A stretch of 64,000 nt of DNA from Eudorina sp. 2006-703-Eu-15 (taxonomy: Eukaryota > Chlorophyta > Chlorophyceae > Chlamydomonadales > Volvocaceae). Of the stretch, positions 25,298-38,189 are shown piece by piece. How positions within the stretch are numbered: position 1 is the stretch's first letter; every line of letters starts with the position of its first letter. The translations under genes were made by a program, and so were the position numbers. Location: assembly GCA_003117195.1 (NCBI GenBank), contig BDSI01000084.1:374501-438500 (forward strand), given 5' to 3'. Under the pieces are notes generated by a model. That model did no database searches. It was not told the DNA's origin and saw only the letters and a list, made by a program, of their open reading frames with translations.

Positions 25298-26953
25298 AGT
25301 CAGGCTTGATCCTAGTGAAACAGATTGCATCAGGCGGGGGGGGGGGGCGCATCAGGTGCGTTGGTAAAACGGTGGGCACGATAACGACGTGGATGGATGC
25401 TGGAGGTGCGTGCGATTGTGCAGCGCGGTAGGCCCCGTATTGTGTGCCGATATCCGCGAGTTTGACTCGCAGCCCAGACGGGCAAGGGTATCGGGCGGTG
25501 GTGATGCATGCACCCGCCGGGGTCCTCAGGCGGCCTAAGGTTACGGCATCTGGGGTACAAGGCACATTGCTGTGAAAGACGATCGACCAAAATCATCTTG
25601 ATGTTCAGTAAAATCTCTGGATCCAATTAGAAGTTAGGTGATGGCGCAGCTTTGATGTGTCCCGCGGGGGACCGACCCCAGTGAGCTCACATTACAAGTC
25701 GCCAAACCTTCCTCGAGATGCGCCGGCTCGGGAATTGAACGCTTAAAGACGACTGAATCGAAACAAGAAAGTGTTTGAATTGCTGTTCTGCAGTTCTTGA
25801 CCATGGAGCTTTGTGGGTGACTCGGTGTGTTTTTTTATTAGTTCGGGCGATGGTCTGCAGGTAATGTTGCAACACTGCGATTGAATTTGAAACACTACTT
25901 CAATGTTAGTTTCTTGTGAGGAGTGCAACGATTTGTTGATTAAGAGGTTTGTCACCTGCTGGCGGGCGACGCGACGCTTCTGTCGGATTTCGTCGCTTGG
26001 ACGAAGCCTTTTTTTACATACAGCACGTTTTATAGGAATCTGTAACGAATATTATCTGCATGTATACGTAGGTTCGGCAAGCTGACTTGCGTGTTTTCCA
26101 TGGCCGCGAGGGCCCGCGATATCTCTACGAACATTGCGCTCGTGAATGCTTGCAAACCCGGAGGCCTAGACGCATCTATTTATCTTGCTTCCAAGAATAT
26201 TCACCATGACTTAGCTAAACATTTGGTGAGTTCATGCCTGTCGCGGCTCGACGGAAACTACAGTAGATGGAACCCTATGGACCCCAGTGCCATCCTCTGT
26301 TGAACCTCAGCAGTACAAGTTATTTGTGCATGTCACAAACATGTGGCCTCCCATTAAGCAGGCGCCGCGTTGATTGGCGTCATCGACGATTTGCGCGTGC
26401 GACCCATGTCATCAGGCAAAGAACCGCACAAATCGGAAAATGGTAAGCCCTAATTAGCGAGTAAAAGTCATTGTGTTTCACAAGGTGCTGCGCTGGCGTC
26501 GCATTCGGCAAGAGCTTTCATACGGCGCAATATATGGTAATGTCGTAACGTGTCGTATTCCCTCGTATTCGCAAGCAAGGCCCTGCAAGGCCTATCAAGG
26601 TCACAAGTGAAGCCGCATCCGAACTTGTGCGGTGTGATAATTAACGGCACTAAACAAGACCTGCCTAACAGGGCGTGCAGGGCCTTGAAAGCAGGGACGT
26701 TTCTTTGACGTTTGGTGTTGGATCCGATCAGTCCCACCGATCAGTCCAACCCTGCATCAGCCATGCTTCATCATGGGCAAGACGCCATCCCACATCACGC
26801 CTCACCACATGACCAGCGCTTATATCCTCCATCCCTAACCATTGAGTGAATCTCTGTCACAAGGTAGCGAATCCATGCAACAAAGGGACCCCTACATCAT
26901 ATCCCCGCTCAAAGTCGATTCCATGTGGTAAAATTCGTATTCCCTAAATATTT
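25298..26953. other. AT-richer intergenic stretch left of the tRNA gene
   Basis: Base composition falls towards even AT/GC between about 25.6 and 27.9 kb. Apart from the small candidate exon at 26100-26225 I see no supported gene. Confidence 0.45.
26100..26225 (+). CDS. Possible small first exon, unknown
   Basis: An ATG in good context (TTTTCCATGGCC) opens a 42-codon frame that meets a canonical GTGAGT donor: MAARARDISTNIALVNACKP, continuing to NIHHDLAKHL. The frame closes at 26303 if not spliced. No downstream exon could be matched with confidence, and no family is recognised. It may be a chance frame. Confidence 0.2.
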
Positions 26954-27026
26954 GCTGACATCCAGATTCGAACTGGAGACCTCCCGCTTACTAAACGGGT
27001 GCTCTATCCAACTGAGCTATGCCAGC
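26954..27026 (-). tRNA. tRNA-Thr (anticodon AGT)
   Basis: A 73-nt cloverleaf on the minus strand. The acceptor stem GCTGGCA/TGTCAGC pairs fully with one G-U. The D arm is GCTC...GAGC. The anticodon arm CCCGT-TTAGTAA-GCGGG carries AGT, and the T arm is TCCAG-TTCGAAT-CTGGA. The anticodon arm and variable region match plant tRNA-Thr(AGT). There is no intron and no encoded CCA, as expected for a nuclear gene. The internal A box (TAGCTCAGTTGG) and B box (GTTCGAATC) are present. A TTTT pol III terminator lies about 20 nt downstream (26930-26933). Confidence 0.97.
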
Positions 27027-28102
27027 TGATGTAAATTTTAAGAATACGGCTGGATAATTAGAGCTCGGTGATGTCGCCCGACAGGAAGTGAGTCCCACGC
27101 CCGCCGCTGTCACCCCAGCGGAGGACCGGCCGCCGAGGAAGAACGACAGGTTTGGTAGGACAGCGGGCATGACGGTAATACTCCTCCCACATACAACGCA
27201 GAACGATGCTCCCGTCTGCTCCTGTAAGGAATCCACTCGAACTGCATTATTATTAGGATGTTACAGCGGACCCCGCGAACTGCATTACCTACTCTTCGCT
27301 CATCCGTTCGTGCAAACAATGAATGATAACCCCGAGCTGCTGTTGGCTACGAGTGCGTCAACAGCTCTGCAATTCGCGAGTCAGGCTGCGCACATTACCG
27401 CATGGAAGCGTCAGGTGGACTATTTCGCGTGTCGTAGGACCGAATGTTTATGGAAGGCAACCCGTATAAATGAGTGCACCTCAAGGAGATGCACGAAGGA
27501 TTGCAGGTTCTGCTTGACACTGCACAACCGGCTCGCTGTGCAGCTCCCACAAGTTGACACCGCTGACACTGGTACGCTGCCGCAACGGGTTCTCAGATGT
27601 GGCCGAGGAGGTTGGCGGCGAAGGTGTTGCCGTCTTATGTATCGGTGCGGGTGGCTGCGATGGGTGCATCCTGCCGGGTCGCGCTAGCAACACTGGTTGC
27701 ACCACCACCGCGTCGGCAGTAGCCCGCAAGCCGCTGAGTTAGAGCGATGCGCTGGGTGAGAAGGTTGAAAGGGCAACATAGTTCCTGAAGTGAGGCGCAA
27801 GTCGATATTAAGTATGCTGTTTAATAATAACAATACCGTACGGCAGTTTTTTGCCGACGTCAGATGCAGCACGCCAGCATCTCTCTTTCAGAGTACAAAG
27901 ACGTAGAACGGCGTTGCTCATATGTATTATGCTCATATAATGTAAAAACTGATATCGGAATCTGCAAGTTAATGAACTGATGATATCGCTCTGCCGTTCA
28001 ACCCAATGCCTTCCATTAGCTAACTAATGCCCTGCATGAGTTTCCTGGCCTGCTTGATAATTAGGGCAGCGAGCGGCTTGTCTGCTGCTGGAGGCGACGG
28101 CA
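27027..28102. other. AT-richer spacer between tRNA-Thr and the DUF506 gene
   Basis: Contains one 199-codon open frame (27088-27687, plus strand) with no recognisable domain or splice support, so I do not call it. The last few hundred bases should include the DUF506 promoter and 5' UTR; no clear TATA box was seen. Confidence 0.4.
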
Positions 28103-31100
28103 ATGAAGAATCTCAGCCGCCGCGCGAACAGTCTACCCGCACGTCCGGAAGCGCTCGCAGCAGGACTGAATGAACCTGATTCCGCGCAGCTGTATGTGGA
28201 GGTAAGGTTAATCTTTATTGGCGCAACTCCAATCGACGACGAGCCGTTTATTGTCTGACCGCCTGCCGGAGGCTCTCTTTGCAGCGTATACCGAAAGTTA
28301 TGATCATATTTGATGACACCTTAGCTCATAATCGCCCCTGCCGGCCCAAACATCCCCGTCATGGCTCGTGTGCTGCGGTCGCGTTCCGAACATACCAGAG
28401 AACCAAAGCGAGGTTGCTGCCGATGCTGCCTGTTTTTGTCCCGAACATTATCCCGTTTATGCCAGGCCAAGGTGGTCACCTCGCCCTCGCTGGTGGAACC
28501 GCGGAGTCCCCCCGCCGTCGCCACCTGCAGCCCGGTGTTTGACCTCGAGCTGGGAGGCAGCCTGACTCCCACTCCTCATGAGCGTCACGCCCAGGACCGC
28601 TCCCGGCGTCCTGTCCAATGTCGCGGCGCCGCAGCGCCTCCGATAGGCCTGGTGCCGCTGGACGCAGCCACGCCTGCGGCGGCGGCGTTCCATAAGCTAC
28701 CCTTCGCGCTGGCGCACAACGCCGGGCCACCGCTCAACGGGCACGTGACGGGGGGCCTGGACCGCAGCGCGAGTGATCTGCAAGTAATGCTGAATCGCCA
28801 TAACGGCGGCGGCTGCGGCGGCATCGGCGCCAACGGTGCAGCGGCCCTGCAGAGCGCGGAGCGGCGGACGGCCGCCGGGGAGCAGATCGCCGATCTGTGC
28901 AAGCCCGCCACCGGTGTAGAACTTGAGGTGCGGACGACAAGGATTCACGCCACGCGTTTGAACCTCTGCCCTGTATGACAGCAGCTCCCTGCCGACTGTT
29001 TGGGAGAATGCTCGAGATCTAAAACAGTTTACCGTACCTACAACATTTCTGTGTAGGATACACAGAATGCCAGCAAGTCAAGGTGGCAAGTTTGCTTGGT
29101 GTACACTTGTGAGCGGCGTGGGATGATTAGAGATGTCACAACACCGCGCAAAGCAGGACGTTGGCGGCCGTTGTTTGAGGCTTGAGCTGCGATCATCCAA
29201 CTGGCGCTTGGCTTCACTACGTCTGAGCTTCTTGCTGCTGGTTCAAGACGCGGAAACTGCGACGGCAAGATATCGCCGGTCGTTCCGTTGGCGTCATTCC
29301 CTGCATGCCCTCCCCACCCCGTGATGGGGATGATTCTCCCCACGTTGCTGGACGGCCGTTTGAGAAGTCTCCCACACACTGTATTGCCTGCTCAGTATGT
29401 GACCCCGACCCGACCCAGTATGCGGTCACCCTTTTCTCCACGTCTACCAATCGCCGGCACCTCCTCCCCTCCTGCCCCGCCCTCGCAGCTCTCGAAGCTC
29501 CTGCGGGCGTTTCGCGCGGGGCGCATCGTGAAGCAGACTCCATGCGCCTCTTCCGGACCCAGCTCCGCAAACGTCGCGGACCGGCCTTCGGCAGCGGCCT
29601 CTGCGGTGGCCGCAGCGACGGCGGCGGCGACGGCCGCAGAAGGCATCGCGCGCGGCGTTGCTAACGGATCGGCGGTCGCCGGTCCTAGCAGCGGCGGCGG
29701 TCCCGCGGGGCCCACCCCGGGCGAAATCGAAGCCCTGGCTTCGGAGCTGCAATCCGCGGGCTTCATCATGCAAATCCTGGACGGCACCCGACACAGCAAG
29801 GACACGCGCGCGTGCCTACGGAGCCTCAAGCACCGCTTCCTGGTGTGTCTGGGCAGGTCGCCGGCGCCTCGGCGGGGGTCGCTGCAGGGGGCACCGCTGG
29901 GCAGGGGCTCCCGAGGCAGTCTGTCGGTCGGGTCCCACGCGGCCTGCGCGGCTGCCGGTGAGCCGCAGCAGCAGCAGCAGGCGCAGCAGCAGGCGCAGGG
30001 AGGCCGGGGAGATGAGTGGCTGAGTGTGCCGCTGGTGGTGGAGGTCCGCTTCCGGGAGCAGTTCCTCATCGCCAACCCCACAACGGAGTACGAGCTGCTG
30101 CTGCTGGTACGTTATCGGCGCGAACGAACAGAACGGGAATATGAAGGACTGAAGGAAAGGAACGTTTTTAGTGAACGCGAATGAACAGAGCGTCGACTAG
30201 GCTGAAAGGCACTGAAGGCTGATCGCAACGGAGGTATGCAACGGAACGGCGACGGCCTCAAAGGTGTGGGCACGAACACATCCCACTTCGCGCAACCCAC
30301 TTTACGGATCTCCGGTTATGCCTGCGCTGATCTAACGTAGCCCTCCCTCCTCGGCGCATCGATTTGGGTCACATCGATTTGGGTCACATCGATTTGGGTC
30401 ACATCGATTTGGGTCACATCGATTTGGGTCACATCGATTTGGGTCGCCCCGTCGTGGCGGTTGGCTCTTCACCGCAGGCGCTACCGGTCGTGTTCGTGGG
30501 CCCCCTGCGGCGGCTGGACGAGGTGGTGTCCCTGATGGCGGCGGAGATCGCGGCGGTGTTCCGGGGCGCCAAGCGGCCGCTGCCGCCCTGGCGCACCAAG
30601 GGCGCGATGCTGTCCAAGTGGGCCCCTTCGCAGCTGGGGGAGCTGGAGCGGGCGATGCAGCGCGGGGCGAGGCGGCCGGCGGAGCACCCACACGGGCACC
30701 AGGAGGTGCGGGCGGGCGGGCGGGTGGGTATGCGTCTCGGCGTGGGAGCGCCCCGTTTGGGGTGCGGGTGCGGGCCGCTTGGCGGGGGGCCGCTTGGCGG
30801 GGGCCCGCTTGGCGGGGGGCCGCTTGGCGGGGGGCCGCTTGGCGGGGGGGGTCTTGGCGGCGCCGGGCTGTCTGGAGAGTTCGCGGGCCGCTGTTCGCGG
30901 GCCGCGCGAAACACCTCGTCCTACCGTATGGGGTCACAAGAGCTAATTGGATGCGGTATCGCGGCGGCGGCAGATGGCGGCGCAGATGCGGTTGTCGCGC
31001 AGCCCGTGCTTGCTTGCTTTGCGTGCTTGCTTGCTTGTTTCTTTCTTTCGTGCGGGAGGTCCCCTGTGGCGTTACCTCCCGGCGCCATTCTACTCGCATG

Positions 31101-33164
31101 TCCTTGTCGCACCGGGCGCAGATCGACGGGGAGGACGACTCCTGGGGCTCCGGTGTCTTGGACGCATCGAACTGGCCCGTCGCTGCCGCCGCGGGTTCGC
31201 AGGACCCCTTCACGGATAGGGAGACGATGCCGGTGACGGTGGCTCCGACATCCTCGCGGGTCGTGTTCTCGGGGCCGTGGCCCTGGACCGCACGGAACGG
31301 CACCGACGAAGATCAAGCGGCGGCGGCCGCCGCGGCGCCCGACGGCGCCGCGGCGGCGCCGCCGGCGGCAGCGGCGGTGGCCGCCGCCGCAGCCGGCGGT
31401 GAGCTCACGGATGATTCTGCGGAGGTGGTTCCCCGCAGCAACAGCGCGCCGCCGCGGGCGATGACGGCGCCGCGTGGCGCGGTCGTAGGTGTTGCCGGCG
31501 GCGCCGACGCCGACGGTGGCAGTGGCGGGCAGGCAGGGGCCCTTGCGTTGCTTCAACTGGATGGCGCGGGCCTGCCGATGGTCAACCTGGATAACCTGGA
31601 CAAGTTGATGAGGGAGACGCTGTCCAGCATCAGCCACGTGGAACCAGCCGCCGGCGGCGGCGCGGTGGCGATGGCGGCGGCGGGCCGACGCGTGGGACTG
31701 TGCGCGGACGATGGCGCCGAAGCGGCGGCGGTGGTGACGACGACGACGGCGTCAGCGCTGCCCAGTGTGCCGACGTCACCGCCGCCGGCTACAACAGCTG
31801 GGATCCGGCCACTGCCGCTGCCGGCGGCGGCTCTGGCGCCGGCGGCGAACCAGCTGAGTTTCCCCATTCTGCCGGAGGTGGTGCCGGTGGTGGGTGCACT
31901 CGCGCAAGGGGCTACGGCCTCTGTGGCCCCTGCCTCCGCGACAGGCAGCGCCGCCGCCGCCGCCAGTGGCGGCGGCGGCCCCGCCGCCCTGCCGTCCTTC
32001 CGCCACATGGCTGTCCTCAGCGCGAGCTCGCCGTTCGCCTGCATCTCTGTACCGGAGCAGTACGAACGTGAGTACGACGATCGAGAGAGCTGCGACCGGG
32101 ACTGGCACGCGCCGTGGAGCGCGCAGCTGCCGACCCTGGGTGACGGCGGCGGCACCGCCGCTGCCGCCGGCGGCGGCGGCGGCTGCAGCAGCGACGGCGA
32201 CGGCACCAGTCCCGCCATACCTGAGTTTACGTTCAAGCACACGGCGCTCGACACGTACCACGCCGGCTACAACAGCTACGAACGGGAGGATCTGGACCTG
32301 GGCCTGCGGGATGCCCCGACCTGGGGCCGAGATGCAGGCGGCGGCGGCGCGGCGCGGCCCCTGCCGACGCCGCCGCGGGCCGCGCCGCTGGCGGTCATCG
32401 GCGAGTCGCCGTCGTCCCCGTCCGCCTCCACGGCGGCGGCGACGGCGGCGGCAGGGATTACGGGGCCGCTTCTGGCGCACCAGCCGTTAGCCCGCGGGGC
32501 CATGGGTTTGGACCGCGCCACTGGCGTCGACGACGCCACGGCGGCTGTTGGCGCTACCGGTGGTGCGCTGCCGGCAGGGGCCCCGGCATCCCGGCGCCTC
32601 GCGCCGTCGGTGTCGCACCCGCCCCGGAACGGCGAAGACGGCGGCGCCTACCCGTTTAACAAGGTGGACTCGCTGAGCTTCACCCGCCGCTCGAGCTCCG
32701 ACCTGCACCGAGCCGCAGAAAAGTTCAAGAAGGCGACGTCGCTGCTCGCGTCGGCGCTTCGGATGGCGGTCGGGGGAGGCGGCGCCGCCGCCGCCGCCGC
32801 GGCGGCGCCGGCGCAGCCGGCGGCGGCGGCGACAGCACCCCTCGGCAGCAACAGCCAGCCCGCGCAGCCGCAGCTACAGGCGCCGCCGCCGCCGCCGCAG
32901 CAGCGAAGCGGGGTGACCCAGGAGATGAGCTGCGGCGCCGCCGCCGCCGCCGCCGCGGCCCCCGGCGGATCCGGTGTGCGTCATCGTACGGCGGTTGGCG
33001 GCGGCGGCACTCAGGTGGCGTTGGCGGGGGGCGTGATGACGCAGCCGTCGGCGGACGAGCCCGCGTGGGCCCGGATCCGGACCGTCAAATGGAACCCGCC
33101 GGGTGCGGGTGCGGGTGCGGGTGCGGGTGCGGCAGGACCCGTCCTGTCGGCCATTCCGCGGTGA
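28103..33164 (+). CDS. DUF506 (PDDEXK-like) family protein with long Ala/Gly-rich tail
   Basis: Five exons, 28103-28201, 28466-28927, 29489-30106, 30478-30705 and 31122-33164, all join in phase 0 and give about 1,149 residues. The core (about 188-470) matches the plant DUF506/PDDEXK_6 family: LSKLLRAFRAGR, CLRSLKHRFLVCLG, PLVVEVRFREQFLIANPT, then LPVVFVGPLRRLDEVVSL and LPPWRTKGAMLSKW across the exon 3/4 junction. Family members are about 250-350 aa in land plants and have no settled biochemical role. Here a tail of about 680 residues follows, mostly Ala, Gly and Pro. It has conserved-looking islands such as EQYEREYDDRESCDRDWHAP and SLSFTRRSSSDLHRAAEKF. The first two exons are the least certain: an alternative acceptor at 28285 puts exon 2 in a frame that closes. 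Confidence 0.88.
30358..30446. repeat. 15-bp tandem array in DUF506 intron 3
   Basis: Six near-identical copies of CATCGATTTGGGTCA ending about 30 bp before the exon 4 acceptor. The array lies within the intron 30107-30477. Confidence 0.95.
30777..30853. repeat. 15-bp tandem array in DUF506 intron 4
   Basis: Five copies of GCTTGGCGGGGGGCC, the last eroded, within the intron 30706-31121. Confidence 0.93.
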
Positions 33165-33430
33165 CGGGGGTGTCAGGGGTGGGACCCCCTTTTATTGACA
33201 ACGGAGTGGCATGGCGGCGAACGACCCGGTGTGTTTTCTGCGAGAGTTCCCGAGAGGAGGGAGGGATGTTGAGCTGGGAGGGAGGGAGGCAGGGAGGGAA
33301 GCAGGGAGGGAAGCAGTCGGGGCGGTGGCGTGCGAGGCGCACTAGGGGTGTGTTTTGAGCGTGTGTGTGTGGCTCCCTCCCGTTCGCGAGGGGCGGGACG
33401 GCGCGCGATTGAACCGTCCGCAAGGTGGCA

Positions 33431-33452
33431 GACTGACTGACTGACTGACTGA
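33431..33452. repeat. GACT tetranucleotide array
   Basis: Five to six perfect GACT units in the DUF506 3' flank. Confidence 0.95.
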
Positions 33453-33615
33453 CACGACCGTATGGATTGTGCCGGTGATCAGCCCGCGCTGCGGACTGCG
33501 TTGCGGCTGTCGCCCAGGGATGGTCATGGGGGGGAAGGAGGGTTGGGCGCCAATGTGGCATCGCGCGAGGCGTGCGAACCATTCCGCTACTGCCGACGGC
33601 AAGCGTTAGGTGCGT

Positions 33616-33641
33616 GGTGGTGGTGGTGGTGGTGGTGGTGG
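33616..33641. repeat. TGG triplet array
   Basis: Eight to nine TGG units in the DUF506 3' flank. Confidence 0.95.
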
Positions 33642-36600
33642 GCACATGTATTGAGCAGGTGGTTGATGATACGGTACGCCGCCTGGGTCATATAGAGCAG
33701 CAATGGCGGTGATGGCGGTCACTCTCGTTTGCATCTCCTCTCTCCACACGGGGACTGAGGCCGTTTCCGCCTCTCCTCGCGCGGGCCGAGGCACCGCACC
33801 AGCACCAGCACCAGGGCACGCACCGGTCTCTCGTGGTAAGCAAGGTCCGCGGTGTGGGGCGGATGGGCGGACAACCCGCGATACGGCAGCGGGCGCACAT
33901 TGCGGGCTGCCGAGCGGCGCTGCGGGCCCCCCTTGCCTCCTTCCCCGCCCCACGAGCCCCCAGAGGCCGGCAGCCCCAGAGGCCCGGCAGCCCCAGAGGC
34001 CGGCAGGCCCCGCCACGCGGGCCTCCGCGGCGCTGCTCAGGCCCGGCGGCAGGAAGAGGGCGGCAGCCCGGGCGGTGGGGGGCCGTCTCGGGATCGGCCG
34101 TATGCGGTGCTGGTGGTGGTGGCGGCGGCGGCGGCGTCCTCCTCGAGGTCTCTGTCCGGTTTTTCCGTGGATGTAGGTGTTTGGTGGTGTGGTGGTGTCA
34201 GACATTGGATCATCATCTGTTCTCTGTCCTCCCGTCCGCTGTGCGATGTGCCCCTGGCCTTGCACTTGTGGGGGTTTCGGTGTGCCTGGTTTGGGGGATG
34301 TGACGCCGCGCTGGGGTCCGCCGACGCAGCCGACGCCGCCACCGTCACCACGTCGTCGTCGTCGTCGTCGTCTTCTCGTGCGTCTGCGTGTCATCCTCAA
34401 CGCTGCTCTCTGATGTCGAGTCCTCATGGACGGATGCTGTCGTGTTGTTGTCGTCCAAGTGTCGTCCAAGTGATGGAGACCCATGTCGAGTGTCCGGTGG
34501 CTCCTTGTTGGGGGCCGCGGGGGAGAGGGAGGGAGGGAGGGAGGGAGGGGGCTCTCAGCGCGGGCTTCCCTGGGAGCGGCAGCGGGTGGAGAGGGCAGCC
34601 GGGAGAGGTCGGGGCACTTCGAGACGGAGTCAGTCAGAGCGGGCTCGGAGCCCTGGAAGCGCCCGGCCGCTGCTGGTGCCCCCCCTTCATGGCTGCCACC
34701 AAGGCCCGGGCGAAGGCGCGGTCGGGGGCGTCAGGAAAGCGGAATGGAAGCCTGGGGGGAGGAGGTCTCGTTTGCGGGAGGGAGGGGTCTCGGGGCCTGG
34801 TCGCGGAGAGGTGGCAGGCAATACGCGCGGCACCCGGGGGAGGGGGGGGCTCGGAGTTCGCGTTGGTGTCCCATCGCCGCGGCAGCTCGCCCGTGTTGCT
34901 GCTCCGGCGACCAAGGTTCCGACTTGTGAGTTGCCTTCGCGCCAACCCACACATTTGCGTTGGCGTGTGCGCATTTGCACTCGGTGCGTTCATTTTTTTG
35001 TTCTGTCTCCTCCCCCCCCCCTCCCCCCCACACACACATTTTGCTGACGCTCCAGAGGCGCTCAATGGTCCTGGGGTTGGCGAGTGTCGGTGTCGTGTTG
35101 GGGTGTCGGGCGTTGATGGTTTAGGGAGTATCGACGCGTTGCAACGCCTGGCACCGCCCACGCAGCCTCGGCTGCGGACGGAGCCGGCGGTGGTCAGCCC
35201 CTCCGCCCCCTTGCTTCTCTTATCCAGGGAGGCGCACCTGCGGGGCGGCTCCCTCTTATCTCTCTCGCTTCGCGGGCAGCCGGCCGCCGTTTCTGACACT
35301 GGGCCTTGCCGGGCGCCCCACCCCCTTCCTGCCGCGCGCCTGATTCGCAGGCAGCTCCACAGAAAAAAGCGCACGTCCACACACGCCCGCGTGATGATGT
35401 GAACCGGTTCCTCCTTCAGCAGAGAATGCACCGAAGGGCGTTTGTTGTGTTTGGGTGGAAGCCCTAGAGGCGCAATGCAGTGCAGTGCGGTGCATCCGCA
35501 TGGTGTGTGTGTCGGTGCTGTTGTTGGTGTTGTTGTGGTTGCGACAAAAAACGTAATCGGGCAAAAGAAACCAATGTCGCATTGTCACTACTGCTGCTTC
35601 GTGTCGCGCGGTGCGGTGCGGGTGCGGCGCGGTGCGGTCCGCACCTGGGGCGGGTGGGTGCTTTTCACCCTGCCGCCGTTCCGCCCATCGGAGCGGCTCG
35701 CTCCCCAAATAAGTCACCATATGGCGCCCGAGGGTGGGGTCGCCGCCATTGGGAATGGTGTCCCTTGTAATCGGTGTTCTTTCTTCGAGTGCGTCATTTC
35801 AGGTTGTGTACATTCGATTCATTTGCGGTTCGGGGCGGGCCAACAGCAGGTCGTGCTGCGGTTAAAGCGGTTGGGGCCGGTGAAGATGGGGGGCGGAGGA
35901 AGGGGCGCCTTCCACATGGCCCCGGAAGCTGCGCAGCAGCCCCTGCCCGGGAGCCGGGGCGGCGGCTTGTGGCGTGTGCCGCAAAAAAATGGAAATGGGT
36001 GGTGGTTTTGGGAGCGGGTTGCGAGCTGCAGGCCGTGGATGTTGTGGTTGCATGCATGTAAGTGCGGAAGGAAAGTGCGAAAGGAAAGTGCGAAAGGAAA
36101 GGTGTGATTGATGGTGGTGGATGGAAGGTGCGGTTGTTGGTGCAGCTGCTGGTGCGGTGAGGGTTGTGCGGGTGGGAGCTGGATGGCGGTGGGTGGCCGC
36201 GTTGGTGGGAGGTGCTGTGTTGGCCGCGCGGGAGGTGGCGTGGGTCGTTGCGATGAGGAGCGGGAGGAGGGGGAGAGGGAGGAGGAAAAGAAGCAGGGGC
36301 GGGAGAAAGAAGGAGAGGGAGCAGGAGAGGAAAAAAGAGGGAGAAGGAGGAGAGCAGGGAGGAGGAGGAGGAGCTCAAGGGGCTGCCATTATAGAGAAGA
36401 TGTTTGCGAGGGGGAGTTGCTCAATGCAGACTTGCAGAGGCGACGAAAGGCGCAGGTCCGCGGCGTCAGGGCGGAGACTGACTGGCCCCACCTCGAGGGC
36501 CGCGAGGCGGCACCCCCACTGTGGGGGACATCACCGGCCCTTGCCCTTCCTTGCTGGCGGGACACCACCGGCCCTTGCCCTTGCTGGCGGGATACCACCC

Positions 36601-38156
36601 CCCCCCCCTGCTCGGCCTGACCCCACATCAGGACCCCAGGAGTGAGTGGCAATGCGCGCGGGCTGCTGCCTCTCGGGCCTCCGGCCGGAAGGGCGGGCGG
36701 CTGTCGCCCCCCCCGGGGGGTCACCCAACAGAGCGACGTCCGGGCGGATGATGCGCCGCCAAGCGCCCCCATGAACCGCAAGGATTGGGACTGGGAGGGG
36801 TCAAAGACTGGACGGGTTCTGCGTCGTTGCGGAGGAGGGCACGGGCAGCTGTCCTCACTGGCTGCTCAGAGACGCCCAGGGGGGGGATGCCAGGGTGTGG
36901 CGGCCGCAAGGGGTATCATGGCTGCGACCGATGCGCGTATGGCGGTGGCGGCGGCGGCGGCGGCGACGGTGCGGGCCGACCTCGGGGGAGGTGCCGGCGG
37001 CCGTACAGTGCCGGCGGTGGCTCTCGTGACCGCTCGCGTCACATCACTGCAGTATAAAAAGGTTTGTTGAGCTGCAGTTGCGTTGACGTTGATCAGCGCG
37101 CTTTCAGGCCCCATGGATTGCGGTGCCAATGTAGAACAGCCAATCAGCGTAGGAACAAAAACCAATTAGCGAGGTTTATTTGAATTGTCTACTCTTTCTT
37201 GGGGGGGGCGCGCGAGTGGAGATGTGTTTGAGAGAGGGTGCAGAAGCGATTGTGCGGCTGCGATCGAGGTCGATGCCAGTGACAGCACGTCACGGCGGCG
37301 GCTGTGGAGCCGAGATGCGGCTATGCGATGCCGGACCGTGTCGGATCAAATAGCGTGTGATGAAGTAGAGATGCATAGATGTGTACTGCACGGTAGGTCT
37401 ACAGGTGTGTACGGCACGGCAGGTGTGTACGTCGCTCGCCGTACATTCGCGCGAGAGACCTCACTCTCTCTCTCGCACGCCTAGCCCCTGTGGTTCGGAG
37501 CTACGGTAGCTGGCTCTCACACACACGCGAGTACGTGTGTGTATGTCTAGGGGGGGGGGTCCAGGCGAGGGGGGGAAGGGCGGGGCGGTCGCCTGGAAGC
37601 CGAGAGCACCGAAAGGGACCGAGAGGGGTTCCGGGCCCTCGGCCCTTCCCTCACTTGCCGTCGTGGAAGCTGTGCACAGGCGACGTTGGCTGTCCCCGGG
37701 CCGTGCAAAAGGCGGCAAGGTGGAACATGGTGCGTCAGCGTTGCGGGCGTCATGGACCGCCCCGACCCCATGTAACAAACAGGTCGGTGCGGTGTGACTA
37801 TAACTGCGGTGCGTATGATGCGGCCCCCCGGCCCAGGCGCGTGCGCTGTCCACTGAAATCAATCTGTCCATTGCGGGCTGCGGACCCTCCTGCCGGCAGA
37901 TCAGACATGCGCAAGACATGTGCCTACCAGCGCTCCTCCTCTCCAGCGCCCAGTTCTCTCAGCGACCGCAATCAACGGCGGCCCGGCACATCCAGCCGCA
38001 GCCCCCTCCCCCGTCCCCTGTTGCCGCAACCTCTGCCGACCAACCAAGTCGGCAAAACCCCCTTACAGCACAACCACAAGCCATCCTGCAGCCACAGCAG
38101 CGCAACGAGCCCCTTATACCGGCCCCCTCCCTCCCTCTCATTTTCTCTCTCGCTCT

Positions 38157-38187
<31 letters not shown>

Positions 38188-38189
38188 AC
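38157..38189. repeat. CA dinucleotide array
   Basis: About 15 CA units with one TA interruption. It is followed at once by the second copy of the 9.2-kb dispersed repeat. Confidence 0.93.

Noticed and set aside
27088..27687. 199-codon plus-strand frame right of the tRNA
   Set aside because: No domain, no splice support, and unremarkable composition.
28285..28542. Exon starting after the CTCTTTGCAG acceptor (RIPKVMIIFDD...)
   Set aside because: The acceptor is good, but the frame closes and cannot reach the frame used downstream. The acceptor at 28466 keeps phase 0 throughout. It could still be an alternative exon.
33852..35402. 516-codon plus-strand open frame after the DUF506 gene
   Set aside because: Gly/Arg/Pro-rich with no recognisable motif; overlapping frames on both strands are nearly as long.
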